Shown here: positions 9,168-17,351 of the stretch, piece by piece
How the letters are laid out: every line of letters starts with the position of its first letter
Numbering within the stretch: position 1 is the stretch's first letter
Assembly (NCBI RefSeq): GCF_002135205.1
Contig: NZ_NEFZ01000002.1
Coordinates: 558,001-622,000, forward strand
Reading direction: 5' to 3'
DNA: 64,000 bases
DNA from: Acinetobacter sp. ANC 4204
Lineage (GTDB): Bacteria > Pseudomonadota > Gammaproteobacteria > Pseudomonadales > Moraxellaceae
Made by a program: the position numbers and the translations under genes
The notes under the pieces: model-generated
What the model was told of the DNA's origin: nothing
Database searches by the model: none
Seen by the model: only the letters and a program-made list of their open reading frames with translations

Positions 9168-10091
9168 TCAAGATGATCCAATACTTTGCTTTTCTAACCA
9201 TACCTGCAATCCAGACCAACTTTTAAAATCATCCACTGCACGTACAATACAATTTGGATTACGTTCCAAGAGCATTTTACTTAAGGCGCTGCCTGGCCCA
9301 ATTTCTAAGACAACATCAGGCTGATTTTCTTCTATTGCACTTAAACAAGCATCCCAATCAATCGCGTGATTCATTTGCTGAATTAGCGCACTCACGGCAT
9401 CTGTGGTCTTAAAAAACTTATGCCCACCCGAACCGCTAATCATGGCCGTGCACAAACCAGCAAAGTCTTGTTGTTGTAAAACCTGCCGATACGGCTGAAC
9501 CGCAGCATCCATGCATGCCGTATGCGATGCAACGGTGACATTCAAGCGTTTAACAAAACGTGTTCCTCGCAATTCGAGTTGCCGGGTCAACTGCTGTAAA
9601 TTGGCGTCAGCCCCACCCACGACAAAACTACTATCACTGAGCTTAATGGAAAGTGCGGTTGACGTTTCAGTCAACAACGCTTCAAGTGTATTGAGATTGA
9701 TGCCCTGAACAGCCATTAAGCCACATGCATGCTGAGAGGCTGAAGACATTAACGAGGCACGCTGCTGGGCCAAATATAGTCCTTGCTCCAAACCTATCTG
9801 CGTTGCACAAATGAGCGCACTTAACTCTCCGAGTGAATAACCTGAGAAACTCATAAGGTCTTCAATCTCAGGTCTTAACTTTTGCCAACGACACCATTGC
9901 AAAGCAAAAATAAAAGGCTGCGCAAATTCATTCGCATACAAATCTGCTTCGGTTAAATCGGAACAAAATAGTCGCGGCAAATATTGCTTTAAACTCTCTG
10001 ATACATGAAGCTCATCCGCCAAACTGAGTAGCTCTTGCACATGGGCTAAGCTTTGGAGTCCTTGCCCACTAAATATGATTGCGAAATTCAT
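9168..10091 (-). CDS. mdcH: malonate decarboxylase, malonyl-CoA:ACP transacylase (MdcH)
   Basis: A 307-residue acyltransferase of the FabD fold. It has the FSGQG oxyanion motif near the N-terminus, nucleophile Ser86 in SGYSLGEL, the catalytic His in VASHTA and a C-terminal EIGPGSAL. In malonate decarboxylase, MdcH charges the acyl carrier protein from malonyl-CoA so that the enzyme can enter its acetyl/malonyl exchange cycle. It is the last gene of the mdc operon and its start overlaps mdcB by 23 bp. The operon context separates it from FabD, which is encoded at 36185-37171. Confidence 0.9.
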   Translation of the reverse strand: MNFAIIFSGQGLQSLAHVQELLSLADELHVSESLKQYLPRLFCSDLTEADLYANEFAQPFIFALQWCRWQKLRPEIEDLMSFSGYSLGELSALICATQIGLEQGLYLAQQRASLMSSASQHACGLMAVQGINLNTLEALLTETSTALSIKLSDSSFVVGGADANLQQLTRQLELRGTRFVKRLNVTVASHTACMDAAVQPYRQVLQQQDFAGLCTAMISGSGGHKFFKTTDAVSALIQQMNHAIDWDACLSAIEENQPDVVLEIGPGSALSKMLLERNPNCIVRAVDDFKSWSGLQVWLEKQSIGSS

Positions 10092-10947
10092 GTTCCACCT
10101 TCAGCATGAATAAAGTCACCCCCAACAAGTCCGCACTGCCCCCCGGACTTAAACGATGCTGAACGAAATAATCTTCCACTTTAGCTACGTCTTGCACCCA
10201 ATTGTGCTGTAGCACACCGCCACGGGCCAAAAACTGCTTGGCTAGATCCTGCACAATATATAAGGCTGATAAACCACCACGCCAAACAATATTGGTGTCT
10301 TGTACATAGGCCATCAGACTGAATAAAGTCTGAATTGCAGCCTGCTCTGCATTGACCGTTTTGCTATAAATCTCAATATACGTTGGCAAGGCAACATCCA
10401 TCACCGTTTTAAAACCTGAAGCCACCTCTTCAATCGCCCCTGTGATGCCATATTGACTACGCATACGTTGCCCATGACTGTTAGGATTTCGCTCTAAATG
10501 ATGTAACAGTTCATCCTGCCAAGTACTTTGAATTTTGTGACTGATTGAGCCTGCATTCAAGGGACTATCAGCTGCTAGACATTGTCCTACTGCAGCACTG
10601 GCAAAACCTAAATTAAAAATCGCCCCTTTATGGGTATTGATCTGCTGAGTTGCAGTCATCATTTTTTGTTCAGCTAAAATGCCACATTGTCGAATCTCGT
10701 CAAAATCGACATCGCGATAACCGTTCAAACATTGCGCCTGAAAATAGCCCTGTAAAGCATCTACACTACATTGGAATAAGCTAAAGTCCATGTCACGATG
10801 ACTGCCCTGCGAACTTGGACAAACCAAACCAGGCTTATGTTCTAAACTGGCTTCATCCAATAACGCCATACATGCCAAACGGTCTAATCTTTCAGCAGTC
10901 CTGATAATGCTTGGGCATAAAACTTCATGTGGTTGTAGTAGTTGCAT
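10069..10947 (-). CDS. mdcB: triphosphoribosyl-dephospho-CoA synthase (MdcB)
   Basis: A 292-residue CitG/MdcB-family protein. It makes 2'-(5''-triphosphoribosyl)-3'-dephospho-CoA from ATP and dephospho-CoA, the precursor of the prosthetic group on MdcC. The motif KPGLVCPSSQGSHRDMDF near residue 40 and the helical all-alpha pattern (GITGAIEEVASGF) fit the family. ATG at 10947 is chosen over a TTG six bases upstream because GAAGGGAAG lies at a suitable distance. It overlaps the end of mdcG by 23 bp and is in turn overlapped by mdcH. Confidence 0.9.
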   Translation of the reverse strand: MQLLQPHEVLCPSIIRTAERLDRLACMALLDEASLEHKPGLVCPSSQGSHRDMDFSLFQCSVDALQGYFQAQCLNGYRDVDFDEIRQCGILAEQKMMTATQQINTHKGAIFNLGFASAAVGQCLAADSPLNAGSISHKIQSTWQDELLHHLERNPNSHGQRMRSQYGITGAIEEVASGFKTVMDVALPTYIEIYSKTVNAEQAAIQTLFSLMAYVQDTNIVWRGGLSALYIVQDLAKQFLARGGVLQHNWVQDVAKVEDYFVQHRLSPGGSADLLGVTLFMLKVEHEFRNHI

Positions 10948-11605
10948 ATTCAAGCTTCCCTTCGAATAATTGTTCTAATCTCAGCATCTCGACACGCTGA
11001 ATTCCTTTGACGATCACTTGCTGGTTCATTTCAGGAAAAACCGCAATTAACTCATTAAATGACACATGCCAGTCTGGATGGATTTGAATCTCTCCATCCA
11101 AGCGAATAGAACTCTGGGCTTGAGCCTGTTGAAGCAGATTTAGAATCTCTGAAGTGTGTGTTAAATCTTTTGGATATAACACCAAATCCAAGTCTGATGT
11201 TGAACGTACATAAGCTTCTTTAGTGAGATATTCATAGGCATAGGAGCCATAGACATATACTTTGCAGCCCAATTGTTCTAAGTTGCCTGCAAAATCACTC
11301 AGCGCTTTAGGTTGTAGCAGTTGCGAGTCCGCTTTTAACAAAGCCTGTAGAGAAAGCGGTCGAGTGATCTGCTCGATATCGTGTTTCTCGACTAAGCACG
11401 CCACCCGATATTTATAGCCTTCAACCAAGCAATTAATCGCCAGCTTCACTTGTCCCGCATCCATATCGTCCTGCCGACAAACGGTCATTGGAATATGTTG
11501 GCTCAACAGCTGATACACCTTTTGTTTCACTGTTTCAGGTAAAGAAACATCTAAAAAATGTAAGTTTGCTGAATCACAAAGATAAGCTAAGTCATGACGA
11601 TCCAT
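10925..11605 (-). CDS. mdcG: phosphoribosyl-dephospho-CoA transferase (MdcG)
   Basis: A 226-residue holo-ACP synthase of malonate decarboxylase. It transfers the triphosphoribosyl-dephospho-CoA group to the serine of MdcC. The nucleotidyltransferase signature is visible as YGSYAYEYL followed by STSDLDLVLYP, with the two metal-binding aspartates in DLD. An upstream frame reaches 11686, but the ATG at 11605 is preferred. It follows AAGGA closely, begins MDRHDL like family members and leaves a 10-bp gap after mdcE instead of a long overlap. Confidence 0.9.
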   Translation of the reverse strand: MDRHDLAYLCDSANLHFLDVSLPETVKQKVYQLLSQHIPMTVCRQDDMDAGQVKLAINCLVEGYKYRVACLVEKHDIEQITRPLSLQALLKADSQLLQPKALSDFAGNLEQLGCKVYVYGSYAYEYLTKEAYVRSTSDLDLVLYPKDLTHTSEILNLLQQAQAQSSIRLDGEIQIHPDWHVSFNELIAVFPEMNQQVIVKGIQRVEMLRLEQLFEGKLEYATTTTT

Positions 11606-11615
11606 ATCTGCTTCC

Positions 11616-12332
11616 TTAACTGTGGACAACTTTCTCAATAATGGCATTACACAACACACGCCCTTGACGCTGCTGCCCCACCACACGGCGTTGATCTGTC
11701 AGATAAGTTTCAAGATGTTGTTGTTGATTTAACAGCGCTTGGCTAACCCAATCGGTCTCCAAATCTGGCCAAATGGCATTGATTGCGCCCATTTTGTAAA
11801 AATTTTCTGCCCCTGGAGCAAAAATAGCTGAGCTTTGTGACAACTCTTTTAACTTTTCGACTGGAATTTTAGTGACCCGTGCCATCGCGTTTAAGTCCAT
11901 GACTTTCACTTGCGAATCACTGAGTGCATAAACTTCGTTTGCCATGAGGCCATAGGACAAGAATCCACCACTGACAGCTTGACCAAAAATAATCGCGAGG
12001 TTGGCATGTCCACTTCTGCGCAGTAGGTCAACACAAGATGCCAAATGCGCGAAGGTACGGTTTAAGCACAGTAACTCATCAGCACGGGAAAGCGCTTGAC
12101 CTTGAGTATCCACAATAAACACTACAGGTGTCTGTTGCTTCTGCTGTACAAGCTCTAAAATTTCACCTGCCAGTTCCATGGCAATCTGTTGATTAATAGG
12201 GGCGGCATTGACTGTGCCTAGAATCCGCACTGGACCCGCATCCGTTTGCGCATTGCCCTTAATCACATAACCTTCGATCTGATAATCCAGTTGATGCGGA
12301 AACAACTGTTGTAAAAGTAATTCTGTATTCAT
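11616..12332 (-). CDS. mdcE: malonate decarboxylase gamma subunit (MdcE)
   Basis: A 238-residue carboxyltransferase-fold subunit. With MdcD it decarboxylates malonyl-S-ACP to acetyl-S-ACP. Crotonase-like elements are visible: VVFIVDTQGQALSR, the FGQAVSGGFLSYGLMANEVYA oxyanion region and ALSDSQVKVMDLNAMARVT. It starts 4 bp after the mdcD stop, which implies translational coupling and equimolar production of beta and gamma chains. The length is close to other MdcE proteins. Confidence 0.92.
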   Translation of the reverse strand: MNTELLLQQLFPHQLDYQIEGYVIKGNAQTDAGPVRILGTVNAAPINQQIAMELAGEILELVQQKQQTPVVFIVDTQGQALSRADELLCLNRTFAHLASCVDLLRRSGHANLAIIFGQAVSGGFLSYGLMANEVYALSDSQVKVMDLNAMARVTKIPVEKLKELSQSSAIFAPGAENFYKMGAINAIWPDLETDWVSQALLNQQQHLETYLTDQRRVVGQQRQGRVLCNAIIEKVVHS

Positions 12333-12336
12333 GAGC

Positions 12337-13224
12337 TCATCCTTGCTTTAACAACACAACTTCATGGGCAGACAACATCGGAATTTTTTCTGGCTGTGTA
12401 ATGCCCATGTCATGCCAAATCTGTAAACCATCATTTTTACCAAACCAGCGTTGGTACTGTTGCTCAAGCTGTTGCTGCTGTTGCAATAATGGTTCTAAGT
12501 CTAAAGAAGCGACCTTAGCGTCTAGCTGCGTTAAAATCGCATCACGAATATCGGTAATATCATCCTCAACCAAAGCCTGCACATGGCTCAATAAATAACG
12601 ATGTTTACCGCCTGTGACACGCCAAACCAAAGCACGGTCTTTCGAGTCAAACTCTTCTACGCCTTTCACTGTTTCAATCACTTCTGGACCAGACAGTGCC
12701 AAACGCCCTTCTTCCGTCATGATGATGGCACTGCTCAAACATGCACTAATCCCCATACCACCGAAAGCGCCACAGGTTCCGCCAATCACCGTAATAATGG
12801 GAATGCCTGCATTTCGTACCTGTAACATCGCACGCATAATTTCCGAAATGGCAATCAGACCTGCATTGGCTTCATGCAGACGCACACCACCTGAGTCGAC
12901 AAAAAACAGTACCGCTTGCGCTTGATCTTGAATGGCTTTATGCAAGAGACCGACAATTTTCGCCCCGTGGATTTCACCCACAGCTCCACCCATGAATTGC
13001 CCTTCTTGAGCCATGATATGTACAGGTGTTCCGTTTACACGTGCCGTACCAATAATCACGCCATCATCAAAACTACCCGGAATATCCAAAGCAGACAGGT
13101 GTGGGCTAACTTCAATTTCAGCAGGCTTTAATATTTCATTAAAACTCTGAGCATCGACGACCGCTTGAATCCGCGCACGTGCAGTTTTTTCATAAAAACT
13201 GTTTTTGAGCATCACTTGATCCAT
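12337..13224 (-). CDS. mdcD: malonate decarboxylase beta subunit (MdcD)
   Basis: A 295-residue carboxyltransferase-beta-like protein, the partner of MdcE in the decarboxylating core. Typical blocks are DGVIIGTARVNGTPVHIMAQ, GGAVGEIHGAKIVGL, FFVDSGGVRLHEANAGLIA and a glycine-rich GGTCGAFGGMGISA loop that should form an oxyanion hole. It lies between mdcC (3-bp gap) and mdcE (4-bp gap). The N-terminal YEKTARARIQAVVD resembles acyl-CoA carboxylase beta subunits. Confidence 0.92.
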   Translation of the reverse strand: MDQVMLKNSFYEKTARARIQAVVDAQSFNEILKPAEIEVSPHLSALDIPGSFDDGVIIGTARVNGTPVHIMAQEGQFMGGAVGEIHGAKIVGLLHKAIQDQAQAVLFFVDSGGVRLHEANAGLIAISEIMRAMLQVRNAGIPIITVIGGTCGAFGGMGISACLSSAIIMTEEGRLALSGPEVIETVKGVEEFDSKDRALVWRVTGGKHRYLLSHVQALVEDDITDIRDAILTQLDAKVASLDLEPLLQQQQQLEQQYQRWFGKNDGLQIWHDMGITQPEKIPMLSAHEVVLLKQG

Positions 13225-13227
13225 GTT

Positions 13228-13536
13228 CTATACTCCCTTAAACATAGATATTGCTTGGCTTAATCGCAGGTTCACCACAGCTGGGGTCGCGCCCATATCA
13301 TTTAACTGAAATTTAAGCCCTGCTACCGCATGACGTTGTGCAAATTCATTCAGTACAGACTGCCAAACATGTTGAAAACCGACGGCTGATGTCGTGACTT
13401 CAATCTGACAAATATCCGCCTTATCATGCTGTGAAACCAAGACTTCTAAATTTCCAGAACCGACCACACCACAAATGACAGCTGCTTGTTCAGCGCTCAG
13501 TGGCGCTGATTGCAATTCAAATTTTAACTTTTCCAT
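13228..13536 (-). CDS. mdcC: malonate decarboxylase acyl carrier protein (MdcC)
   Basis: A 102-residue carrier protein. The GSGNLEVL motif holds the serine (Ser27 from the chosen start) that carries the phosphoribosyl-dephospho-CoA arm. It shuttles acetyl and malonyl groups between MdcA, MdcD/E and MdcH. The ATG at 13536 gives the family N-terminus MEKLKFEL. An alternative GTG at 13545 would overlap the mdcA stop as GTGA, so translation could be coupled either way. Confidence 0.9.
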   Translation of the reverse strand: MEKLKFELQSAPLSAEQAAVICGVVGSGNLEVLVSQHDKADICQIEVTTSAVGFQHVWQSVLNEFAQRHAVAGLKFQLNDMGATPAVVNLRLSQAISMFKGV

Positions 13537-13541
13537 GTCGA

Positions 13542-15197
13542 TCACCAGTTTCTAAAGCGACTTGGGGGACTATATAAACCACCCGACCATTTAACTAAAT
13601 CTTTCACCGATTTTGCCGCCAACAAATCACGGCTGACCTGTGTTGGATCAATGCCTAAATCTTCTGGACGTTGAATAATCCCGCGCTGGCGTAATTCTTC
13701 CACTTTGGCCTCATCACGCTGCATCCCCACTGGGGTATAACCAGCCACACCACGGATGGCTTGTTCTCGTTCTTCAGGTGTGCGACATAACAGCAAGTTA
13801 GCAATACCTTCTTCCGTCACAATATGGGTTACGTCTTCACCATAAATCATGATGGGCGGAAGTTCGCTCTCCATTTTGTCCTGTAACTGCCACGCATCTA
13901 ACTCTTCAACAAAGACAGGATGCATATGTTCACGGTATGTTTCGACCAACTGCACCACCAACTTACGCCCTTTAATCAGTTTACCGTCGACCGCCTCACG
14001 GCCTGCTTTGGTATAGGCATAACTGGCATGACGGCGTCCATGCGGATCAGAGCCCATATTCGGCGCGCCACCAAAACCAGAAATCCGGTCTACGGTTGCA
14101 GTTGAACTGTTGCCCTGTAAGTCAATTTGCAAGGTTGAACCAATAAAGAGATCACAGGCATATAAACCCGCAGTTTGACTAAAGGCACGATTGGAACGCA
14201 TGCTGCCGTCACTGCCTGTAAAGAACACATCTGGACGCTCTTTAATATAGTCTTCCATCCCCACTTCAGAACCGAAGCTATGGATCGAATCGACAAATCC
14301 ACTTTCAATCGCAGGAATTAAAGTTGGATGCGGATTCAAAGCCCAATTGGTACAAATCTGTCCCTTTAGTCCTAAGGATGCCCCATACGTAGGCAGTAAC
14401 AATTCAATTGCCGCGGTATCAAAGCCGATACCATGGTTTAAACGTTGAATTTGATATGGTGCATAGATCCCTTTAATCACCATCATTGCCATTAAAATTT
14501 GCACTTCGGTAATTTGTGCAGGATCACGGGTAAACAATGGTTCTATATAGTTGTGCTTGGGACTTTCGATATAAAAATCGACCCAATCCGCAGGTACATC
14601 CACACGCGGTAACTTATCGACAATTTCATTGACCTGCACAATCACAATCCCGCTTTTAAATGCAGTCGCTTCAATAATTGCAGGCGTATCTTCGGTATTC
14701 GCACCTGTATAAAGATTGCCCTCTCGGTCGGCCGCATGTGCCGTAATCAGGCAGACATTTGGCGTCAAATCAATAAAGTAACGCCCATACAGCTCTAGGT
14801 AGGTATGGATCGAACCAATACTGATTTTTTGCTGCTGAACCAATTGCGCTAGACGTAAACTTTGTGGGCCTGCAAAGGAAAAATCGACCTTAGAAGCAAT
14901 GCCTTTTTCAAAGACATCAATATGACTGGGTAAAGCCAATACTGACTGCACGATATGTAAGTCATGAACCACCTCTGGATTACACTGACTTAAACTCTTT
15001 GACAAAAAGTCGGCCTGCTTTTGGTTATTACCTTCTAAACAAACGCGATCACCACTGGAAATTACCGTTTCCAAAAGTTCAATCACCCGAGCATGCTCAA
15101 CTTGTTTTGCAAAGCCTTGTTCTTTAGCAAGATTCAGTTTTTCTAGTCTGCGGGTACGCTGCTTATCCCATAAGCGCGTCTTAACCATTTGGTTCAT
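13542..15197 (-). CDS. mdcA: malonate decarboxylase alpha subunit, acetyl-S-ACP:malonate ACP transferase (MdcA)
   Basis: A 551-residue CoA-transferase-like subunit that swaps malonate for acetate on MdcC, releasing acetate. It begins with LWDKQRTRRLEKL. It carries the family blocks SGDRVCLEGNNQKQADFLS, GNSSTATVDRISGFGGAPNMGSD and EDVTHIVTEEGIANLLLCR. The length is standard (about 550). It is the first catalytic gene after the two transport genes, and its stop lies next to or overlaps the mdcC start. Confidence 0.95.
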   Translation of the reverse strand: MNQMVKTRLWDKQRTRRLEKLNLAKEQGFAKQVEHARVIELLETVISSGDRVCLEGNNQKQADFLSKSLSQCNPEVVHDLHIVQSVLALPSHIDVFEKGIASKVDFSFAGPQSLRLAQLVQQQKISIGSIHTYLELYGRYFIDLTPNVCLITAHAADREGNLYTGANTEDTPAIIEATAFKSGIVIVQVNEIVDKLPRVDVPADWVDFYIESPKHNYIEPLFTRDPAQITEVQILMAMMVIKGIYAPYQIQRLNHGIGFDTAAIELLLPTYGASLGLKGQICTNWALNPHPTLIPAIESGFVDSIHSFGSEVGMEDYIKERPDVFFTGSDGSMRSNRAFSQTAGLYACDLFIGSTLQIDLQGNSSTATVDRISGFGGAPNMGSDPHGRRHASYAYTKAGREAVDGKLIKGRKLVVQLVETYREHMHPVFVEELDAWQLQDKMESELPPIMIYGEDVTHIVTEEGIANLLLCRTPEEREQAIRGVAGYTPVGMQRDEAKVEELRQRGIIQRPEDLGIDPTQVSRDLLAAKSVKDLVKWSGGLYSPPSRFRNW

Positions 15198-15218
15198 GGG
15201 GTCACCTTTATGCTGTGC

Positions 15219-15980
15219 TTAGCCGAAGATGGCATTGATTGTGAGAAAAAATACAGAGGGTCCAAGTAAACAACCAAGACCGGTATAGAAGGTTGCGACC
15301 AATGCACCATAGGGTACTAAACGCACATCCGTTCCTGCTAAACCTGCTGCTGTGCCACTGGTCGTCCCCGCCATTCCACCAAAAACCATGGCAGAACGTG
15401 GACTTTTGAGATACATAAATTTTGCGAATAACGGTGTACCCACCATGAAAAACACCGCTTTAATCAGACCAATTGCAATTGATAATGCAATCACTTCTGA
15501 GCTTGCACCGATGGCTGAACCTGTTACTGGGCCAACGATATAGGTCATCGCACCTGCGCCAATCGTGGTCATCGAAACGGGATCTTTATAGCCCATCAAC
15601 CACGCCACCATTGCACCGATCAAAAATGGAATCACGCAACCAAGTGCAAGCGCGATCAGACCCACCTTTCCTGCTTTTTTCACTTCTTTAACGTCGACTT
15701 CAAACGCCGTTGATGCAATGGCCAAGTCACGAATCATGGCACCACCGAGTAAAGCGAAACCTGAGAAAATAGCGATATCTGAAATGCCCTTTTCACCTTG
15801 AGTATAAATCCCTGCAAAATAAGCCAAGACCAGCCCCAGAGTGATCGCGATGGCTGAGCTTTGTAACTTGCCTTTGGTGAGATATTTCGACAAAAGATGC
15901 GACACATACATCATTAAACCAGTCACTGCGAGCGCCGCGACGAGGGCATTTTTGGTAAAAACCGTAATTATTTCTTCCAT
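15219..15980 (-). CDS. mdcM: malonate transporter subunit MadM/MdcM
   Basis: A 253-residue polytopic membrane protein with about eight hydrophobic segments and repeated glycine-rich stretches (GAMTYIVGPVTGSAIGAS, GGMAGTTSGTAAGLAG). It is the large subunit of the two-component MadLM malonate carrier of the inner membrane. It lies between mdcL and mdcA in the mdcLMACDEGBH order described for Acinetobacter calcoaceticus. The gap to mdcA is 21 bp. Confidence 0.9.
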   Translation of the reverse strand: MEEIITVFTKNALVAALAVTGLMMYVSHLLSKYLTKGKLQSSAIAITLGLVLAYFAGIYTQGEKGISDIAIFSGFALLGGAMIRDLAIASTAFEVDVKEVKKAGKVGLIALALGCVIPFLIGAMVAWLMGYKDPVSMTTIGAGAMTYIVGPVTGSAIGASSEVIALSIAIGLIKAVFFMVGTPLFAKFMYLKSPRSAMVFGGMAGTTSGTAAGLAGTDVRLVPYGALVATFYTGLGCLLGPSVFFLTINAIFG

Positions 15981-16043
15981 TGCGTTTCTTCCTTGTAACC
16001 GTACAACTGATTGTTATTTCGTGTTATGACAACACCCTTATCC

Positions 16044-16445
16044 TTAAGCGGCTTTTTCAGTCTGCTCTACAGCCCATTCATAGTTTTCATAGTCACCACT
16101 GGATTTATTCAACCAACGAATCACTAAGACGGTACCAATCAAAGATGCAACTGAAACTATCAAACCCAACATCCCGCCCGACATAGCCGCAACTACGTTT
16201 TGGCCTGCCGACATGGCAACCACAATCGGGATATACATACCTGACCAGTACAACACACCAAATTGAGTCACTTGAGGTAAGTGCCCACGTTTAGCTAACA
16301 GCTCCTTCGATAGAATTAATAAAATCATGGCGATGGCCACACCACCTACATTGGCTTGCACACCAAGTGCAATCCCGAGGGCATTGCCTAGATAAACACC
16401 AAGTAAATGGCAAATTGCCAATATGGCTGTTCCGTAAATAATCAT
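16044..16445 (-). CDS. mdcL: malonate transporter subunit MadL/MdcL
   Basis: A 133-residue membrane protein with four hydrophobic segments (MIIYGTAILAICHLLGVYLG, ANVGGVAIAMILLIL, GVLYWSGMYIPIVVAMS and a last helix near VSVASLIGTVLVIRWL). It matches the small MadL subunit that pairs with MadM. It is the promoter-proximal gene of the malonate operon. The upstream 136 bp shared with mdcY contain two palindromes that probably bind the repressor. Confidence 0.9.
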   Translation of the reverse strand: MIIYGTAILAICHLLGVYLGNALGIALGVQANVGGVAIAMILLILSKELLAKRGHLPQVTQFGVLYWSGMYIPIVVAMSAGQNVVAAMSGGMLGLIVSVASLIGTVLVIRWLNKSSGDYENYEWAVEQTEKAA

Positions 16446-16527
16446 TGCTGAATCCTCCCTGGATCATGCAGCGCTTCTAATAATCTGACTTATAATTTGC
16501 TATAGTTATAGCTTATCTGTATCCAGT

Positions 16528-16543
16528 GTACAATGTTTTGTAC
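16528..16543. promoter_or_regulatory. second palindrome in the mdcL-mdcY spacer, operator candidate
   Basis: GTACAA and TTGTAC are perfect inverted arms with a 4-base spacer. The arms share the GTAC/ACAA letters of the stronger palindrome at 16556-16571 and lie about 20 bp from it, so a second, weaker MdcY site is plausible. Confidence 0.5.
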
Positions 16544-16555
16544 TCAAATAAACAT

Positions 16556-16571
16556 AAATTGTATACAATTT
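16556..16571. promoter_or_regulatory. MdcY operator (mdcO-like palindrome)
   Basis: AAATTGTATACAATTT is a perfect 16-bp palindrome 10 bp upstream of the GntR gene and in the leftward promoter region of mdcL. From memory, the ATTGTATACAAT core is the operator described for the Acinetobacter malonate repressor MdcY; this should be checked. Malonate would relieve repression. Confidence 0.8.
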
Positions 16572-16581
16572 TTGGTGATGT

Positions 16582-17250
16582 ATGACTTCAATTGCGGAAC
16601 TTCCTCTTTCTATTCAAATTAGTAAAAAGTTAGAGGATGATATTATTTATGGCTTTTTCCTGCCTGGGACGAAGCTGGATGAACAAGAACTTTGCGAACG
16701 CTATGGTGCTTCACGTACCCCGATTCGTGAGGCATTAAAGCTATTGGCCGCTGAAGGCTTGGTTGAAATTCGCCCACGTCGTGGCGCAATTATTCCAGCC
16801 ATTAATTCACTCACCCTTTGTGAAATGTTCGAGGTGATGGCTGAATTAGAAGCCATGTGTGGACGACTGGCAGCACGGCGCATTCAACCTGAAGAAAAGC
16901 AAGAATTACAACGCCTGCATCAGTTATGTCAGGACTATTTAAATCAGAACGACTCAGAAAATTATTATGAGGCCAACCGTTTATTTCACTTTGCTATTTA
17001 CCAAGCCAGTCATAATGCCTTTTTAATTGAACAAGCCTGTACTTTACATAAACGTTTGCACCCATACCGCCGCCTACAACTCCGCGTTAACCATCGAATG
17101 AATCATTCATTTTCAGAGCATAGCGCAATTTTAGAGGCCATTTTTGCAGGTCACGAACAAGAAGCCGAGGCTTTACTGAAAGCACATGTGGTAATTCAAG
17201 GTGAGAAATTTACGGATTTTATTTCAACCTTAGAACATTTAAATACTTAA
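16582..17250 (+). CDS. mdcY: GntR-family repressor of malonate operon (MdcY)
   Basis: A 222-residue regulator with an N-terminal winged HTH (LCERYGASRTPIREALKLLAAEG, about residues 37-60) and a C-terminal all-helical FCD domain. The FCD metal/ligand residues are visible (ANRLFHFAIYQASHN and HSAILEAI). It is divergent from mdcL. A palindrome that should be its operator lies 10 bp before the start, so it probably represses both the mdc operon and itself, with malonate or a derivative as inducer. It is followed by a bidirectional terminator. Confidence 0.9.
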   Translation: MTSIAELPLSIQISKKLEDDIIYGFFLPGTKLDEQELCERYGASRTPIREALKLLAAEGLVEIRPRRGAIIPAINSLTLCEMFEVMAELEAMCGRLAARRIQPEEKQELQRLHQLCQDYLNQNDSENYYEANRLFHFAIYQASHNAFLIEQACTLHKRLHPYRRLQLRVNHRMNHSFSEHSAILEAIFAGHEQEAEALLKAHVVIQGEKFTDFISTLEHLNT

Positions 17251-17295
17251 TTAAGCAACCATACCCTTAAGCCACATGGAATTACTTCATATAGA

Positions 17296-17322
17296 AAAAG
17301 AGGCCTGAAACAGACCTCTTTT
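17296..17322. terminator. bidirectional intrinsic terminator
   Basis: The stem AAAAGAGG/CCTCTTTT continues past one mismatch into CTG/CAG around an AAA loop. T-rich ends on both strands suit termination of mdcY and of the convergent antiporter gene. Confidence 0.75.
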
Positions 17323-17351
17323 ATCTCCCAGTTTAAGCGTTAAACGAAAAC

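Noticed and set aside
11606..11686. Longer mdcG start overlapping mdcE
   Set aside because: The extra 27 residues have no family match, and AAGGA lies before the internal ATG at 11605.
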